NCBI GenBank assembly: GCA_033584155.1
Contig: CP138355.1
Location: 1,689,501-1,753,500, forward strand
Length of the DNA stretch: 64,000 nt
Direction: 5' to 3'
Source: Candidatus Electrothrix scaldis
GTDB taxonomy: Bacteria > Desulfobacterota > Desulfobulbia > Desulfobulbales > Desulfobulbaceae
Both the position numbers and the translations under genes were made by a program. How positions within the stretch are numbered: position 1 is the first letter of the stretch; every line of letters begins with the position of its first letter. This document shows, in pieces, positions 37,169-46,166 of this stretch. The notes beneath the pieces are model-generated. The model searched no databases, was not told where the DNA came from, and was given only the letters and a program-made list of their open reading frames with translations.

Positions 37169-38458
37169 TTACTGATCCCAACTTGGCTGAAGTTGTTCCA
37201 CTTTTTCCTGATCCATTTCCTGCTGGCTGGAGACGATATGCTGCTCAAGATCAAGCTCTTCAGACGGTATTTCGCCTTGCTCCGCCATATCAAGAATGCT
37301 GATGAGCTGCTTGATGAACAGGCGCACCTCACTGAGCAGGCCCATTTTTTCCTGATTGGTGCAGACCTCCTCGACCAGCTTGTCCGGTACCGAATCTTCC
37401 GCCTCCCAACGATAGGATATTTCATGGATCCGGCGTAAACAGCGACCCAGCTCAATCAGCTCTTTGCTGGTCAGGGGGGTGCGATGGAGATCAATGAGCA
37501 CACCCCGGTAGTTGAGTTTTTTCTTCTGACCAATGCTGCGGACCCGGCTCCACAGGGCATCATAGGATTTAAAGCCCTTTTCCGAGAGCAGCACGTCCGG
37601 AATGATGGAAAAGAAGATATGGAAATATTCCGCATGTTCGGAGTTGTCGATGAGCAGGCGTACATTCTCGTATGCTGCATTGCGCATGGAGGCAGGCTGG
37701 GCAATAACGGTTTCCAGCTCATCCAACAACAGAATCAAGCCCTTGTGTTCACAATGGCGCAAAAAGACATTCAGAGAATTGAGCAGCTGTTTGCTGTTGG
37801 ACTTGTTGACCACCTCAAAAATACCAAAGGGTTTCAGCTCTCGTTTGGTGACCTTGCCGCCTTCAAACCAGTGGAAAATGATTTCCTGGGCAGCGTCCCG
37901 CTCTTCCTGCTCCTCGCCTTCTTCCAAGGGGACAAAGCGATTATGGGCCAGGGCCGTGAGGCCGTTGGCGAAATTGATGTTCATGCCCGGCAGATTGCGC
38001 AGGGTCTCTGCCAGATCAGCCAGTTGGGCAAGAGAAGGTTCTTCTTTTTCTGCCAGGCTGTCCAGCCATTGCCGTAACAGGTTGCGGATACCGACACCCT
38101 CAAAACGACCATGCAACTGTTGGGTAATGGCCTGATAAACGGCCTCGAATTTATGAATCGGTGTTTCCCGGGTCAGGATCACAAAGGAAACGCCAAAGCC
38201 TTCCTGCAGGGCAAGATGTTGGATGACCGACATGAAATGGGTCTTGCCGTCCCCGTAATCGCCGCTGAGAAAGCGTACCTTGGCCCCGCCTTCGGCAATA
38301 TAATTGGCCAGATCATCCTCAATAAAGGTGAGCCAATTATCGCGGCCCACTGTGAAAAACGGGACATACTCAGCCGGAACACTGCCTTTGCGCAGTTCTT
38401 CAATAATAGAACGGGCCTGGAAGGGCTTCAGCTGATCCAGCTCTTCCATGGTTTTCAT
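37169..38458 (-). CDS. BrxD-like P-loop ATPase (DUF2791 family), first of the pair
   Basis: 429 residues. P-loop SGDYGDGKTHFM, FVILTRETPIHKFEAVYQAI, and Walker B LILLLDELETVIAQP. It contains the N-terminal signature QARSIIEELRKGSVPAEY, found in BREX BrxD-type ATPases that act on DNA as hexameric or helicase-loading-like assemblies. The start overlaps the stop of the upstream unknown gene by ATGA, with GGAG upstream, and the next ATPase follows within four bases. The tight coupling suggests a hetero-oligomeric complex of the two ATPases. Confidence 0.87.
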   Translation of the reverse strand: MKTMEELDQLKPFQARSIIEELRKGSVPAEYVPFFTVGRDNWLTFIEDDLANYIAEGGAKVRFLSGDYGDGKTHFMSVIQHLALQEGFGVSFVILTRETPIHKFEAVYQAITQQLHGRFEGVGIRNLLRQWLDSLAEKEEPSLAQLADLAETLRNLPGMNINFANGLTALAHNRFVPLEEGEEQEERDAAQEIIFHWFEGGKVTKRELKPFGIFEVVNKSNSKQLLNSLNVFLRHCEHKGLILLLDELETVIAQPASMRNAAYENVRLLIDNSEHAEYFHIFFSIIPDVLLSEKGFKSYDALWSRVRSIGQKKKLNYRGVLIDLHRTPLTSKELIELGRCLRRIHEISYRWEAEDSVPDKLVEEVCTNQEKMGLLSEVRLFIKQLISILDMAEQGEIPSEELDLEQHIVSSQQEMDQEKVEQLQPSWDQ

Positions 38459-39294
38459 ATTGTTTTCTCCTGAAAAGAAATTCCGGTAATCTGCCGACGC
38501 TCACCATCGCTGTCAATCAACCACAGGGAATTATTACGTCCCGGCCGCAGCTGCAACATCATGCCATTGGATGTACCCCCGATACCTGCTTCAAAGTATC
38601 GCCACAGGTCCACGCTGAACTGGTCCAGGCTGTAGCCCCGGAACTTGCTCTTGTCCATATTGATGAAAAATGCTTTGCTTTGCAGGGAAATCACATATTC
38701 CAGATAAAACTGCTGAATCCCCACCGGATGTCCCGGAGCAGCATCTTCCTGTTGATTGATTTTTTTATAGGTTGCGTACAGGCTGTCCACAAAGGCTTGG
38801 GGATCAAAGGGGCTGTCATAGAGCTGTTTTTTTAAGCGCAGGGTTGCCGTGACAATACGGCGGGGATCAATGGATTTGAGGATTTTTTTATTGATCGTGG
38901 TGCTGCGCTTGCTGAAATCAATCTCCCCTTCAATACCCTTGAGAACAGTGAAGCGGGGAAAATCAATTTCAATGGGTAATTCAGCCTCTTCGGCCAGCCG
39001 GGAAAGGTCTTCGATAAAGGCAAAGCGATATTTTTCCACCTGTTCGCCGGTGTATTCCCGCAAGGTTTGGAAAAGCGGCCCGCACCCGCTCAGGGCTTCC
39101 TCATCTTCCACGTTCTGCGCTGTTTTGGAGTTCAGCAGTTCTTCCAGTTGCAGAAAATCATCACGTCCCAGGCAACGCACACATTGTTTGAGAAAATCAG
39201 CCAGCCGTTGACCACGGTTGAGCTCTTTTTGAAAGGGTCGGAGGATGTTGTTGAGATTTTCCTGATTTTCCTGCAAAAAATGTTCTGTATCCAT
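38455..39294 (-). CDS. Unknown protein, first gene of the two-ATPase operon
   Basis: 279 residues, soluble, no signal peptide. The N-terminal half is helical (LNNILRPFQKELNRGQRL, FLKQCVRCLGRDDFLQLEEL); the C-terminal half is more beta-rich, ending GGTSNGMMLQLRPGRNNSLW. The family is not recognised. Its start codon overlap with the DUF2791 gene implies that it is made in step with the ATPases. It could be a substrate-recognition or adaptor subunit (inferred from gene position only). Confidence 0.75.
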   Translation of the reverse strand: MDTEHFLQENQENLNNILRPFQKELNRGQRLADFLKQCVRCLGRDDFLQLEELLNSKTAQNVEDEEALSGCGPLFQTLREYTGEQVEKYRFAFIEDLSRLAEEAELPIEIDFPRFTVLKGIEGEIDFSKRSTTINKKILKSIDPRRIVTATLRLKKQLYDSPFDPQAFVDSLYATYKKINQQEDAAPGHPVGIQQFYLEYVISLQSKAFFINMDKSKFRGYSLDQFSVDLWRYFEAGIGGTSNGMMLQLRPGRNNSLWLIDSDGERRQITGISFQEKTI

Positions 39295-39525
39295 TGGTCT
39301 TTTAACTCATGTATTGTTGTCCCGATCCAAGGATAGGGAGATATAGTTTATAAGGGCTTGCCCCGTTCCCAGGGAGGGGAAAGCCTGTTGTTCATCTGTA
39401 GAAAACAGAAGGTTAACGTATCAATAAAATCTACTAGAGTCAAAAAAAGTTCACGGAGAAAAGGGGGCGCAGTACATTTTTTCGTTCGCAGTTTTCCGTT
39501 GGGTCATATGGTGCAGGAGACGCAG

Positions 39526-39606
39526 ATGGTATTGCTGTCTCTCTTTATTCTTCTTCTGTCAGTCTTTGCTTGGCTTTTCTTTCTGGTATTCTTGAAGAAT
39601 TTATAG
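39526..39606 (+). CDS. Possible 26-residue single-TM peptide upstream of rpsU
   Basis: ATG 39526 has AGGAG seven bases upstream. The product is one hydrophobic helix (MVLLSLFILLLSVFAWLFFL, then VFLKNL). A good ribosome site supports it; size and lack of a known relative lower confidence. The stretch 39295-39525 upstream holds no other feature. Confidence 0.4.
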   Translation: MVLLSLFILLLSVFAWLFFLVFLKNL

Positions 39607-39643
39607 GTGTTTTGTTTTTTTATCCGCAAATATTTTGATCTCG

Positions 39644-39672
39644 TTGACATTGTTTGTCTTGTTTCGTATAAT
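39644..39672 (+). promoter_or_regulatory. Consensus sigma70 promoter of rpsU
   Basis: TTGACA at 39644-39649 and TATAAT at 39667-39672 with exactly 17 bases between: both boxes match the consensus perfectly. The start codon of rpsU is 70 bp downstream, leaving a leader of about 64 bases. Confidence 0.85.
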
Positions 39673-39742
39673 AAAAAAATTTACCTCTTTAAGATAAATA
39701 AGCAGATGGGACATGCCATCATCAAAAAGGATGTGATTTTTC

Positions 39743-39937
39743 ATGATTGAAGTAGAAGTCAAAGGAGACTTAGAGTACGCGATCCGCCAGCTCAAGAAGA
39801 AATTACAGATCGACGGAGTAAAACGCGAACTGAAACGACGTGAATACTACGAGAAACCGAGCATTAAGAAACGTCGTAAGTCTGCCGAAGCACTGCGCAA
39901 ACTTCGCAAGTATAACCGAATGAAAAATCGGTATTAG
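39743..39937 (+). CDS. rpsU: Ribosomal protein bS21
   Basis: 64 residues, very basic, full length for S21: MIEVEVKGDLEYAIRQLKKK near the start and the Arg/Lys-rich C-terminus (KRRKSAEALRKLRKYNRMKN). S21 is a small-subunit protein needed for initiation on mRNA. A weak AAAAGGAT lies about eight bases upstream. It is transcribed alone from a consensus promoter and ends in a clear terminator. Confidence 0.95.
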   Translation: MIEVEVKGDLEYAIRQLKKKLQIDGVKRELKRREYYEKPSIKKRRKSAEALRKLRKYNRMKNRY

Positions 39938-39946
39938 TCTGCTCAG

Positions 39947-39978
39947 CCCTGTTACGCTCCCGCGTTTCAGGGTTTTTT
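39947..39978 (+). terminator. Rho-independent terminator of rpsU
   Basis: Stem CCCTG-TT-ACGC with tetraloop TCCC and complementary GCGT-TT-CAGGG, followed by six T. It begins ten bases after the rpsU stop and lies just upstream of the Xer recombinase frame. Confidence 0.85.
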
Positions 39979-40002
39979 ATTGAATTTTTCCTCCAAGGTC
40001 CC

Positions 40003-40905
40003 CTGAAGAATTCGCCTCTCCTTCATCATCTTGATAGCTTTCTCCAATACCTCGTAGTTCATCGTCGACTATCCCAGAATACCGTAGATAGCTACGCCTC
40101 AGATCTCCATTTTTTTCTGAAATTTCTCCAGCAGCATGAAGTGAGTACGCCCGAGGCAGTTACTCCTGACTTAGCCCGAGCCTTCTTGATAGATTGCTAC
40201 CAGAAAAATATTAATTCACGAAGTAACGCCCGGCGCCTTTCCGCCCTGCGGGCCTTTTTTGATTATCTCGTTTTTCAACAGGTCAGACTGGATAATCCTC
40301 TTGCTGACATTGATTCGCCCAAGATTGCCAGTGCTCTACCCGGTGTTTTAACTGTTGCTGAGGTGGAGCAGATGCTGGAACCGCCCAAAAAATTGACTCC
40401 ACTTATCCTGCGGAATTATTCTATGCTGCATCTGCTCTATGCCACAGGTATTAGGGTTTCAGAGTTGGTGACCCTGCCTTTGCGAGATTGTAATACCGGT
40501 AGTGGGCATGTGCGGGTCCTGGGAAAAGGCGATAAAGAGCGCATGGTTCCGTTTAACGGGAAAGCTGGGGAGCTGATTGAAGAGTACCTTGTAAAGGGGC
40601 GCCCGGTAATTCTGCGCAAGCAGGCTAGTCCTTATCTTTTTGTGACAGGAAGGGGCGGGCGGATGACCCGCAATCGGTTTTGGCAAATTCTTAAAGATAT
40701 TGTTGCGGCCCAGGGTATAGAGAAAAATGTCAGCCCGAAGACCATGCGCCATTCCTTTGCAACCCATCTTTTGGCCGGTGGTGCTGACCTGCGCTCTGTG
40801 CAGATGATGCTTGGGCATACTGATATCGCAACGACCCAGATTTATACCCATGTTGATAAGGGGAGAGTGAAAGAGCTGCATAGGCGTTTTCATCCCCGTG
40901 GATGA
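40003..40905 (+). CDS. Tyrosine recombinase of XerC/XerD type, non-canonical start
   Basis: From CTG 40003 (AAGG four bases upstream) the product is 300 residues, the normal Xer length. The N-terminal core-binding domain reads LDSFLQYLVVHRRLSQNTVD then SYASDLHFFLKFLQ. GTG 40141 would remove this domain; ATT 39979 is the only other upstream candidate. No ATG, GTG or TTG lies in frame in 39979-40140. Catalytic residues: Arg in ATGIRVSELVTLP, Lys in GKGDKER, His-x-x-Arg in MRHSFATHLL, His in LGHTDIATTQ and Tyr in IYTHV. XerC/D resolve chromosome dimers at dif with FtsK. XerC and XerD cannot be told apart here. Confidence 0.85.
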   Translation: MKNSPLLHHLDSFLQYLVVHRRLSQNTVDSYASDLHFFLKFLQQHEVSTPEAVTPDLARAFLIDCYQKNINSRSNARRLSALRAFFDYLVFQQVRLDNPLADIDSPKIASALPGVLTVAEVEQMLEPPKKLTPLILRNYSMLHLLYATGIRVSELVTLPLRDCNTGSGHVRVLGKGDKERMVPFNGKAGELIEEYLVKGRPVILRKQASPYLFVTGRGGRMTRNRFWQILKDIVAAQGIEKNVSPKTMRHSFATHLLAGGADLRSVQMMLGHTDIATTQIYTHVDKGRVKELHRRFHPRG

Positions 40906-40942
40906 GATAAATGGGTGGTAAACGGGCGTTTATGGCAGCTCG

Positions 40943-40964
40943 AAAAGCCTGCTTGCTTTTTTTT
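40943..40964 (+). terminator. Weak terminator-like hairpin after the recombinase gene
   Basis: AAAAGC (40943) and GCTTTT (40955) pair around a six-base loop, followed by a T run to 40964. The stem is short, so confidence is low. Confidence 0.35.
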
Positions 40965-41225
40965 GTGGGCCTATGGTAGTATTATCTAAGTTGTATTTTG
41001 TAAGGAATATTGAGCTGTAATTCCTTATGATTTGTTTTTTATACTTGATCGTAGTATGTACTTTCGACATATAGTGCAGATTGCAGGTAGAGAAGAAGAC
41101 CTCCGGGCTACAGGGGCTTTCACGAGAAAGACAAGGCACGGGGTGGCGACGTGAAAAGTTCAAGGTCAACCGCTGCTGGGCCGGACTGCATTTTTTAACA
41201 CAGCGATTTTTTTGCAGGTGCGTAC
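40965..41225. other. 260-base leader before the DHH gene, unassigned
   Basis: No gene. The part 41090-41180 contains several G/C-rich complementary patches (CCTCCGGGCTACAGGGGC, GGCACGGGGTGG) that could fold, but no known riboswitch or RNA family was recognised. Confidence 0.35.
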
Positions 41226-42254
41226 TTGAAGCCAAAACGACTGGAAAAGATAGCAGAAGTTGTTACTCGCAGTGCCAGCCGCAATTCGGCGCTGAATCGT
41301 TTAAACGGTTTTTACGAGCTTTTTTCGAAAGATGATGAAGTGCTTATCGTCATCACGGCAGATCCTGATTCATTGGCCAGTGCAATGGCCGTGAAGCGGC
41401 TGCTCAGTTATCGGGTGGGCAGTGTGACCATTGGATATCCCAACGAGATCCGGCGACTCAATAATATAACGATGGTTGAGCGCCTGAAAATTCCTATCGA
41501 GCGTTTGCACACCTTGCCGGTTAATGATTACTCAAAGCTGGTCATGCTGGACTCTCAGCCGACCCACCAACCCTGCTTTGAAAAACTCAAATTCGATGCT
41601 GTTATAGATCATCATCCTGTCACCTCGGGATGGGATGCCAAATTTATTGATATTCGCCCGGAATATGGAGCCGTTGCCTCTATGATGGTTGAATATCTCC
41701 GTGCTGCCAATATCACTCCCTCAGTTGCCCTTGCCACGGCCCTTTATTATGGGATAAAGGTTGATACACAGAATTTCGAAAAGAAAAATATGCAGTTGGC
41801 AGACGGAATTTCCTTCCGCTATGTGTTTAACATTGCCAACCGTAATTTGGTCCGCAAATTCGATCTTACTGAGCTGCGGCGTTCAGAGTTGAAATATTTC
41901 AAAATTGCCCTTAATGAGGTGAAATCAAGTAAAGGGCGAGCTTACGCCCATATAGGGCGAGTTGGTACGCCGGATATTTTGGTTATTATCGCGGATTTCC
42001 TAAATCATGTTGACAAGTTTGACTGGGTATTGGTATCAGGGGTAAGCGGAGATAAACTCGTGGTCATTCTTCGCTGCGATGGATACCGGAAAAATGCTGG
42101 TATGTTTGCTCGCAAGACCTTTGCCGAATATGGTTCAGCCGGAGGGCATCGTGAGGCGGCACGAGCTGAATTGCCGATGAAGAATTTGCCTTTGCGCGAA
42201 GGACAGGAATTCACAACCAGCACCTTGATGCGTATTGCCACCCGGCATATGTGA
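41226..42254 (+). CDS. DHH-family phosphoesterase (NrnA-like)
   Basis: 342 residues from TTG 41226. DHH motifs: ITADPDSLASAMAVKRLL (motif I variant), VMLDSQPTHQ (II) and the hallmark VIDHHPVTS (III). The C-terminal DHHA1 domain ends GSAGGHREAARAEL, which binds the substrate. NrnA-type enzymes degrade short oligoribonucleotides and dephosphorylate pAp. Motif I lacks the usual His-x-x-P-D-x-D spacing, with TADPDS in its place, as in some divergent NrnA proteins. It is followed closely by the glgC-like pair. Confidence 0.85.
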   Translation: MKPKRLEKIAEVVTRSASRNSALNRLNGFYELFSKDDEVLIVITADPDSLASAMAVKRLLSYRVGSVTIGYPNEIRRLNNITMVERLKIPIERLHTLPVNDYSKLVMLDSQPTHQPCFEKLKFDAVIDHHPVTSGWDAKFIDIRPEYGAVASMMVEYLRAANITPSVALATALYYGIKVDTQNFEKKNMQLADGISFRYVFNIANRNLVRKFDLTELRRSELKYFKIALNEVKSSKGRAYAHIGRVGTPDILVIIADFLNHVDKFDWVLVSGVSGDKLVVILRCDGYRKNAGMFARKTFAEYGSAGGHREAARAELPMKNLPLREGQEFTTSTLMRIATRHM

Positions 42255-42338
42255 TGCTATAGACTAATAGACTGCTGACGACTCCCTGAGGGAGGAGGAC
42301 TGGGTGTTAAAAAAAGTTGAGTGAGAACAGGAGTACCT

Positions 42339-43595
42339 ATGGTAATACCTTCTACATTGGCTATGATTCTCGCCGGTGGCCGTGTTGACGAATTGGGTGT
42401 TCTGACCCATTACCGTCCCAAATCCGCAGTGCCTTTTGGCGGCTTTGCCCGAGTTATTGATTTTCCCCTGACCAACCTGATGCGTTCAGGTATTGAGCGA
42501 ATTGCTATTCTCAGTCAGTATCGGTCTTATTCCCTGATTAATCATATAGGTACCGGAGCTGCCTGGGATATGATCGGGCGGCATCGTGGGATTTCCATTT
42601 TGCCTCCGTTCAAGGATTATGAGAACCCCCACTGGTACAGGGGGTCGGCAGACGCGGTGCATCAGAATTTGGATTTTGTCCGTTATCATAAGCCGACCGA
42701 GATCCTGATCCTTTCCGGGGATCATATTTATGAAATGGATTACCGTGATATGATCCGTTTTCATAATGAGCACGATGCTGACCTGACAGCGGCCTTTATC
42801 AAGGTGAAAAAAGAAGATGCGGCCCGGCGTTTCGGGGTGGCGGAAATTGGGGATGAGTACGCTGAGGGTGGATCACTGCTTTCCTATGAGGAAAAACCTG
42901 CAAACCCGAAAGGGGAGTGGGCCTCTCTGACTGTTCTTTGTTTCAAGCCGGAAGTTTTATACAAGGTGTTGCGGAGAAATCAGGCTGCAAAATCCTATGA
43001 ATTCGGTCGGGATATCATTCCCATGATGGTGCAGGATGGAATGAAGGTACTGGGGTATAAATTTCAGGGCTACTGGGGATATACCCGTACGGTTAAGGAG
43101 TATTGGCAGACCTCGATGGATCTCCTGGGGAACAATCCTCTGATTGACCTTGAAAAATGGGGTTTGCGAACTAATCTGGAACATCGGGATATTCGGGACT
43201 GTCAGCCCCTGAAGGTGGGGAGTCAGGGTGTCCTTGATAATTCCCTGGCCTATAACGGCTGTATTATTGATGGTACCGTGAAGAACTCTATCCTTTTTCC
43301 CGGTGTTCGGGTGGAAAAAGGAGCTGTGGTTGAAAATTCTGTCCTCTTTTTTAATACCTTGGTCAAAGAGGGAGGAACATTGCAGCAGGTGGTTTGTGAT
43401 GTGAACACAACCTTTGGTCGTAATGTGCAGGTTGGTCGTCCTGCAATTGATATCAGTGATAGTGTGACTGTTATCGGCTGGAATAATAATATCCCGGATA
43501 ATATGAACATCGGTTGTGGCTGCTCAGTAGCACCAGGTATTGCGGAAGAAAAATGGCCTGCAAAGGGACTGGAAGATATGGAGGAACTGCAATGA
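42339..43595 (+). CDS. GlgC-like protein with altered active-site motif (possible regulatory subunit)
   Basis: 418 residues from ATG 42339 (AGGAG five bases upstream). The nucleotidyltransferase domain reads LAGGRVDELGVLTHYRPKSA where GlgC has GRGTRL and RAKPA. The conserved Arg is replaced by Glu and the Gly-Thr pair is lost. Other landmarks remain: SGDHIYEMDY, the EKP loop (SYEEKPANP) and the C-terminal left-handed beta-helix. This pattern is like GlgD or plant large subunits, which modulate rather than catalyse. It overlaps the canonical GlgC downstream by four bases, so a heteromer is plausible. Confidence 0.85.
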   Translation: MVIPSTLAMILAGGRVDELGVLTHYRPKSAVPFGGFARVIDFPLTNLMRSGIERIAILSQYRSYSLINHIGTGAAWDMIGRHRGISILPPFKDYENPHWYRGSADAVHQNLDFVRYHKPTEILILSGDHIYEMDYRDMIRFHNEHDADLTAAFIKVKKEDAARRFGVAEIGDEYAEGGSLLSYEEKPANPKGEWASLTVLCFKPEVLYKVLRRNQAAKSYEFGRDIIPMMVQDGMKVLGYKFQGYWGYTRTVKEYWQTSMDLLGNNPLIDLEKWGLRTNLEHRDIRDCQPLKVGSQGVLDNSLAYNGCIIDGTVKNSILFPGVRVEKGAVVENSVLFFNTLVKEGGTLQQVVCDVNTTFGRNVQVGRPAIDISDSVTVIGWNNNIPDNMNIGCGCSVAPGIAEEKWPAKGLEDMEELQ

Positions 43596-44869
43596 GAGAA
43601 GCAAAGGATGCCTTGGTGCTTTTGCTGGCAGGTGGGATCGGCAGTCGTCTCAATATCCTGGTTGGACATCGAGCCAAGCCAGCCGTACCCTTTGGCGGAT
43701 TGTATCGCATTATAGATTTTTCCTTGTCCAATGTCATGAATTCCGGCCTGACAAGGGTAGGGGTGCTGACCCAGTACAAGCCCCTCTCTCTGATGCGCCA
43801 TATCCAGACCGGCGAAGCCTGGGATTTTACCGGTCGAACGCGTGGAGTCAAGATTTTGCCACCCCGTACCGGAGAAAAGGACTCTGACTGGTATAAAGGG
43901 ACTGCTGACGCGATCCGACAAAATATCGATTTTATAAGGGATAACCATTCTGAACAGGTTGTTATTCTGTCCGGTGATCATATCTATAAGATGGATTTTG
44001 ATGATATGATTGCCTATCATCGGGCAAAGAAGGCAGGGGTAACCATCGGTATGATGGTGGTACCGAAGAGTGAGATCCATCAATTCGGTGCCGGGATTGT
44101 TGATGACGAGAATCGTATTGTCGATTGGGAGGAAAAACCCAAAGAACCGAGAACCAATCTTGCCTCTATGGGTATCTATGTCTTTGATACCGAATATCTG
44201 CTTAAGGCCCTTTCTCATGACCGGGAAGAGATAGATTTTGGTATGCATATTGTTCCTCGGGCAATTGAGGAAAAACAAGTCTACGCTTATCCCTTTTACG
44301 GCTACTGGCGGGATGTGGGAACAATCCAGGCCTATTGGGATGCAAATATGGATATTCTCCATGCTGACTCAGGGATTTCTCCCGAGGAATGGGGAATACG
44401 TCCTAATACAGAGGCGGATGGTCGGGCTATGGACAGGGCACCGGCCCGTTTTGTCCAAGGATGTACTGTGCGGTCCTCAATGATTTCCGCAGGGAGTATC
44501 ATTGAAGGGACTGTTCTCAACTCTGTTCTTTCTCCTGGGGTCATTGTCCGTAAAGGAGCAGTTGTTCGTGACTCGGTCATTCTGGAAGACTCTGTAATTG
44601 AGGCTGGTGCTGAGGTCGATTTGGCAATATGTGATAAGCGAGTGCATATTGGTGAGGGGGCCGTTATCGGACATGGGGACGACGAGGAAAAGAAGGTTTC
44701 GAACCAAGAATATCCTACGCATTTATATAGTGGTATCAGTTTAATCGGAAAGGAAGTGCATATACCGAAAAACATGCGCATTGGGCGGAATTGTATTATT
44801 CGCCCCGGTAAAAAAGGCAGAGACGAGAGAGTGTTTCCGGCGGAATTGCAACATGGCGGCATTTTTTGA
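43592..44869 (+). CDS. glgC: Glucose-1-phosphate adenylyltransferase, canonical
   Basis: 425 residues from ATG 43592, preceded by GGAGG; the start overlaps the previous stop by ATGA. Intact motifs: LAGGIGSRLNILVGHRAKPA, VPFGGLYRIIDFSLSNVMNS, SGDHIYKMDFDDM and DWEEKPKEP. The C-terminal part is a beta-helix with hexapeptide repeats. The enzyme makes ADP-glucose from glucose 1-phosphate and ATP, the first committed step of bacterial glycogen synthesis, and is usually allosteric. The regulatory partner would be the degenerate paralogue just upstream. Confidence 0.93.
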   Translation: MREAKDALVLLLAGGIGSRLNILVGHRAKPAVPFGGLYRIIDFSLSNVMNSGLTRVGVLTQYKPLSLMRHIQTGEAWDFTGRTRGVKILPPRTGEKDSDWYKGTADAIRQNIDFIRDNHSEQVVILSGDHIYKMDFDDMIAYHRAKKAGVTIGMMVVPKSEIHQFGAGIVDDENRIVDWEEKPKEPRTNLASMGIYVFDTEYLLKALSHDREEIDFGMHIVPRAIEEKQVYAYPFYGYWRDVGTIQAYWDANMDILHADSGISPEEWGIRPNTEADGRAMDRAPARFVQGCTVRSSMISAGSIIEGTVLNSVLSPGVIVRKGAVVRDSVILEDSVIEAGAEVDLAICDKRVHIGEGAVIGHGDDEEKKVSNQEYPTHLYSGISLIGKEVHIPKNMRIGRNCIIRPGKKGRDERVFPAELQHGGIF

Positions 44870-44944
44870 GGGGTAGCTGTAAAAATGCTTTGCGTTTAGG
44901 TTAGGTTCTGGTAAAAATAGGCACTCGATTTTTTGCACCTCTCT

Positions 44945-45021
44945 GCGCCCGTAGCTCAGTAGGATAGAGCACCAGATTCCTAATCTGGGTGTCGCAGGTT
45001 CGAATCCTGCCGGGCGCACCA
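44945..45021 (+). tRNA. tRNA-Arg (CCT anticodon)
   Basis: 77 bases including an encoded CCA. The acceptor stem GCGCCCG pairs with CGGGCGC. The anticodon stem-loop is CCAGA-TTCCTAA-TCTGG with anticodon CCT. The T arm is GCAGG-TTCGAAT-CCTGC. It lies between glgC and the epimerase gene. Confidence 0.97.
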
Positions 45022-45189
45022 TTTTTCAAACCGAAAAGTTCAAGAGAGCTGGTGAGCAAGGATATGTGTAGCTCATCAGTGATCCGTTGCCCTGCGGAGC
45101 TGATATCTGTTACTCCCTTGGTATTCATTACATTAGCCCTCGATTTTGCCCTCCTTTAATATTTTCAAAGAAGAAGAGATAGGAGCAGT

Positions 45190-46155
45190 ATGAAAGCTGT
45201 GCAACAAAAAAAGCGGATTATTATTACCGGTGGAGCAGGATTTCTTGGCTCTCATCTTTGTGAGCGATTATTGTCAGATGGACACGAAGTTGTCTGTTTA
45301 GATAATTACTTTACAGGAACAAAGCAGAACATTGTTCACCTGATGGCGAATCCCTATTTTGAGGTCATCCGCCATGATGTGACCTTTCCTCTGTATATAG
45401 AGGTTGATGAGATTTACAACCTTGCCTGCCCGGCCTCTCCCATCCATTATCAGTTTGATCCTGTGCAGACGACGAAGACTTCAGTGCATGGTGCCATTAA
45501 TATGCTGGGGCTTGCAAAACGAGTGAAGGCCAAGATTTTTCAGGCATCAACCTCTGAGGTCTATGGTGATCCCAAGATCCATCCGCAACCAGAGAGCTAT
45601 TGGGGGCACGTGAATCCCAACGGCATCCGTTCATGTTATGATGAAGGAAAACGTTGCGCAGAAACGCTCTTCTTTGATTATCGTCGGCAGCATAACCTAC
45701 GTATCAAGGTGGCCAGGATATTTAATACCTATGGTCCAAGGATGCATCCTAACGATGGACGAGTGGTCTCGAATTTTATTGTGCAGGCCCTCCAGGGAAA
45801 GCCGATAACAATCTATGGTGATGGCTCACAAACCAGATCCTTTTGCTATGTTGATGATCTGATTGAAGCCTTTATCCGGCTCATGGGGACAGAAGACAGT
45901 TTTACCGGGCCAGTGAATACCGGGAATCCTGGTGAGTTTACCATTCTGCAGCTTGCAGAAAATGTCATAGAACTTACGGGATCAAAGTCAGAGATAATTT
46001 TTGAGCCTCTTCCTGAGGATGATCCGCAACAGCGCCAACCTGATATCACACTGGCGAAGGAAAAGCTCGGTTGGGAACCCAAGGTGACGCTGAGAGAGGG
46101 GCTTGCTCCGACCATTGAGTATTTTGATAACTTTTTACGAGGGATTGAGGACTGA
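45190..46155 (+). CDS. UDP-glucuronate decarboxylase-like NAD-dependent sugar epimerase/decarboxylase
   Basis: 321 residues from ATG 45190 with AGGAG upstream. The NAD-binding GxxGxxG motif is [18 protein letters not shown]. The catalytic Ser-Thr and Tyr-x-x-x-Lys are in [11 protein letters not shown] and [12 protein letters not shown]. The signature [15 protein letters not shown], with [20 protein letters not shown], matches UDP-xylose synthases (UXS). The reaction would be UDP-glucuronate to UDP-xylose and CO2, supplying sugar for surface polysaccharide. A close epimerase is possible but less likely. Confidence 0.88.
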   Translation: MKAVQQKKRIIITGGAGFLGSHLCERLLSDGHEVVCLDNYFTGTKQNIVHLMANPYFEVIRHDVTFPLYIEVDEIYNLACPASPIHYQFDPVQTTKTSVHGAINMLGLAKRVKAKIFQASTSEVYGDPKIHPQPESYWGHVNPNGIRSCYDEGKRCAETLFFDYRRQHNLRIKVARIFNTYGPRMHPNDGRVVSNFIVQALQGKPITIYGDGSQTRSFCYVDDLIEAFIRLMGTEDSFTGPVNTGNPGEFTILQLAENVIELTGSKSEIIFEPLPEDDPQQRQPDITLAKEKLGWEPKVTLREGLAPTIEYFDNFLRGIED

Positions 46156-46166
46156 TTCAGGCTTTC

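Noticed and set aside
35927-39294. Complete BREX system
   Set aside because: Only DUF2791 ATPases are present; PglZ, methyltransferase and BrxA/B genes are absent from the window.
40003-40905. Integron integrase for the cassette array
   Set aside because: The recombinase lacks the extra IntI-specific insert near the catalytic domain, has standard Xer length and lies 18 kb away among core genes.
41090-41180. RNase P RNA or riboswitch (CCGGGCTACAGGGGC resembles part of RNase P)
   Set aside because: The stretch is too short, and no other conserved RNase P or riboswitch elements are present.
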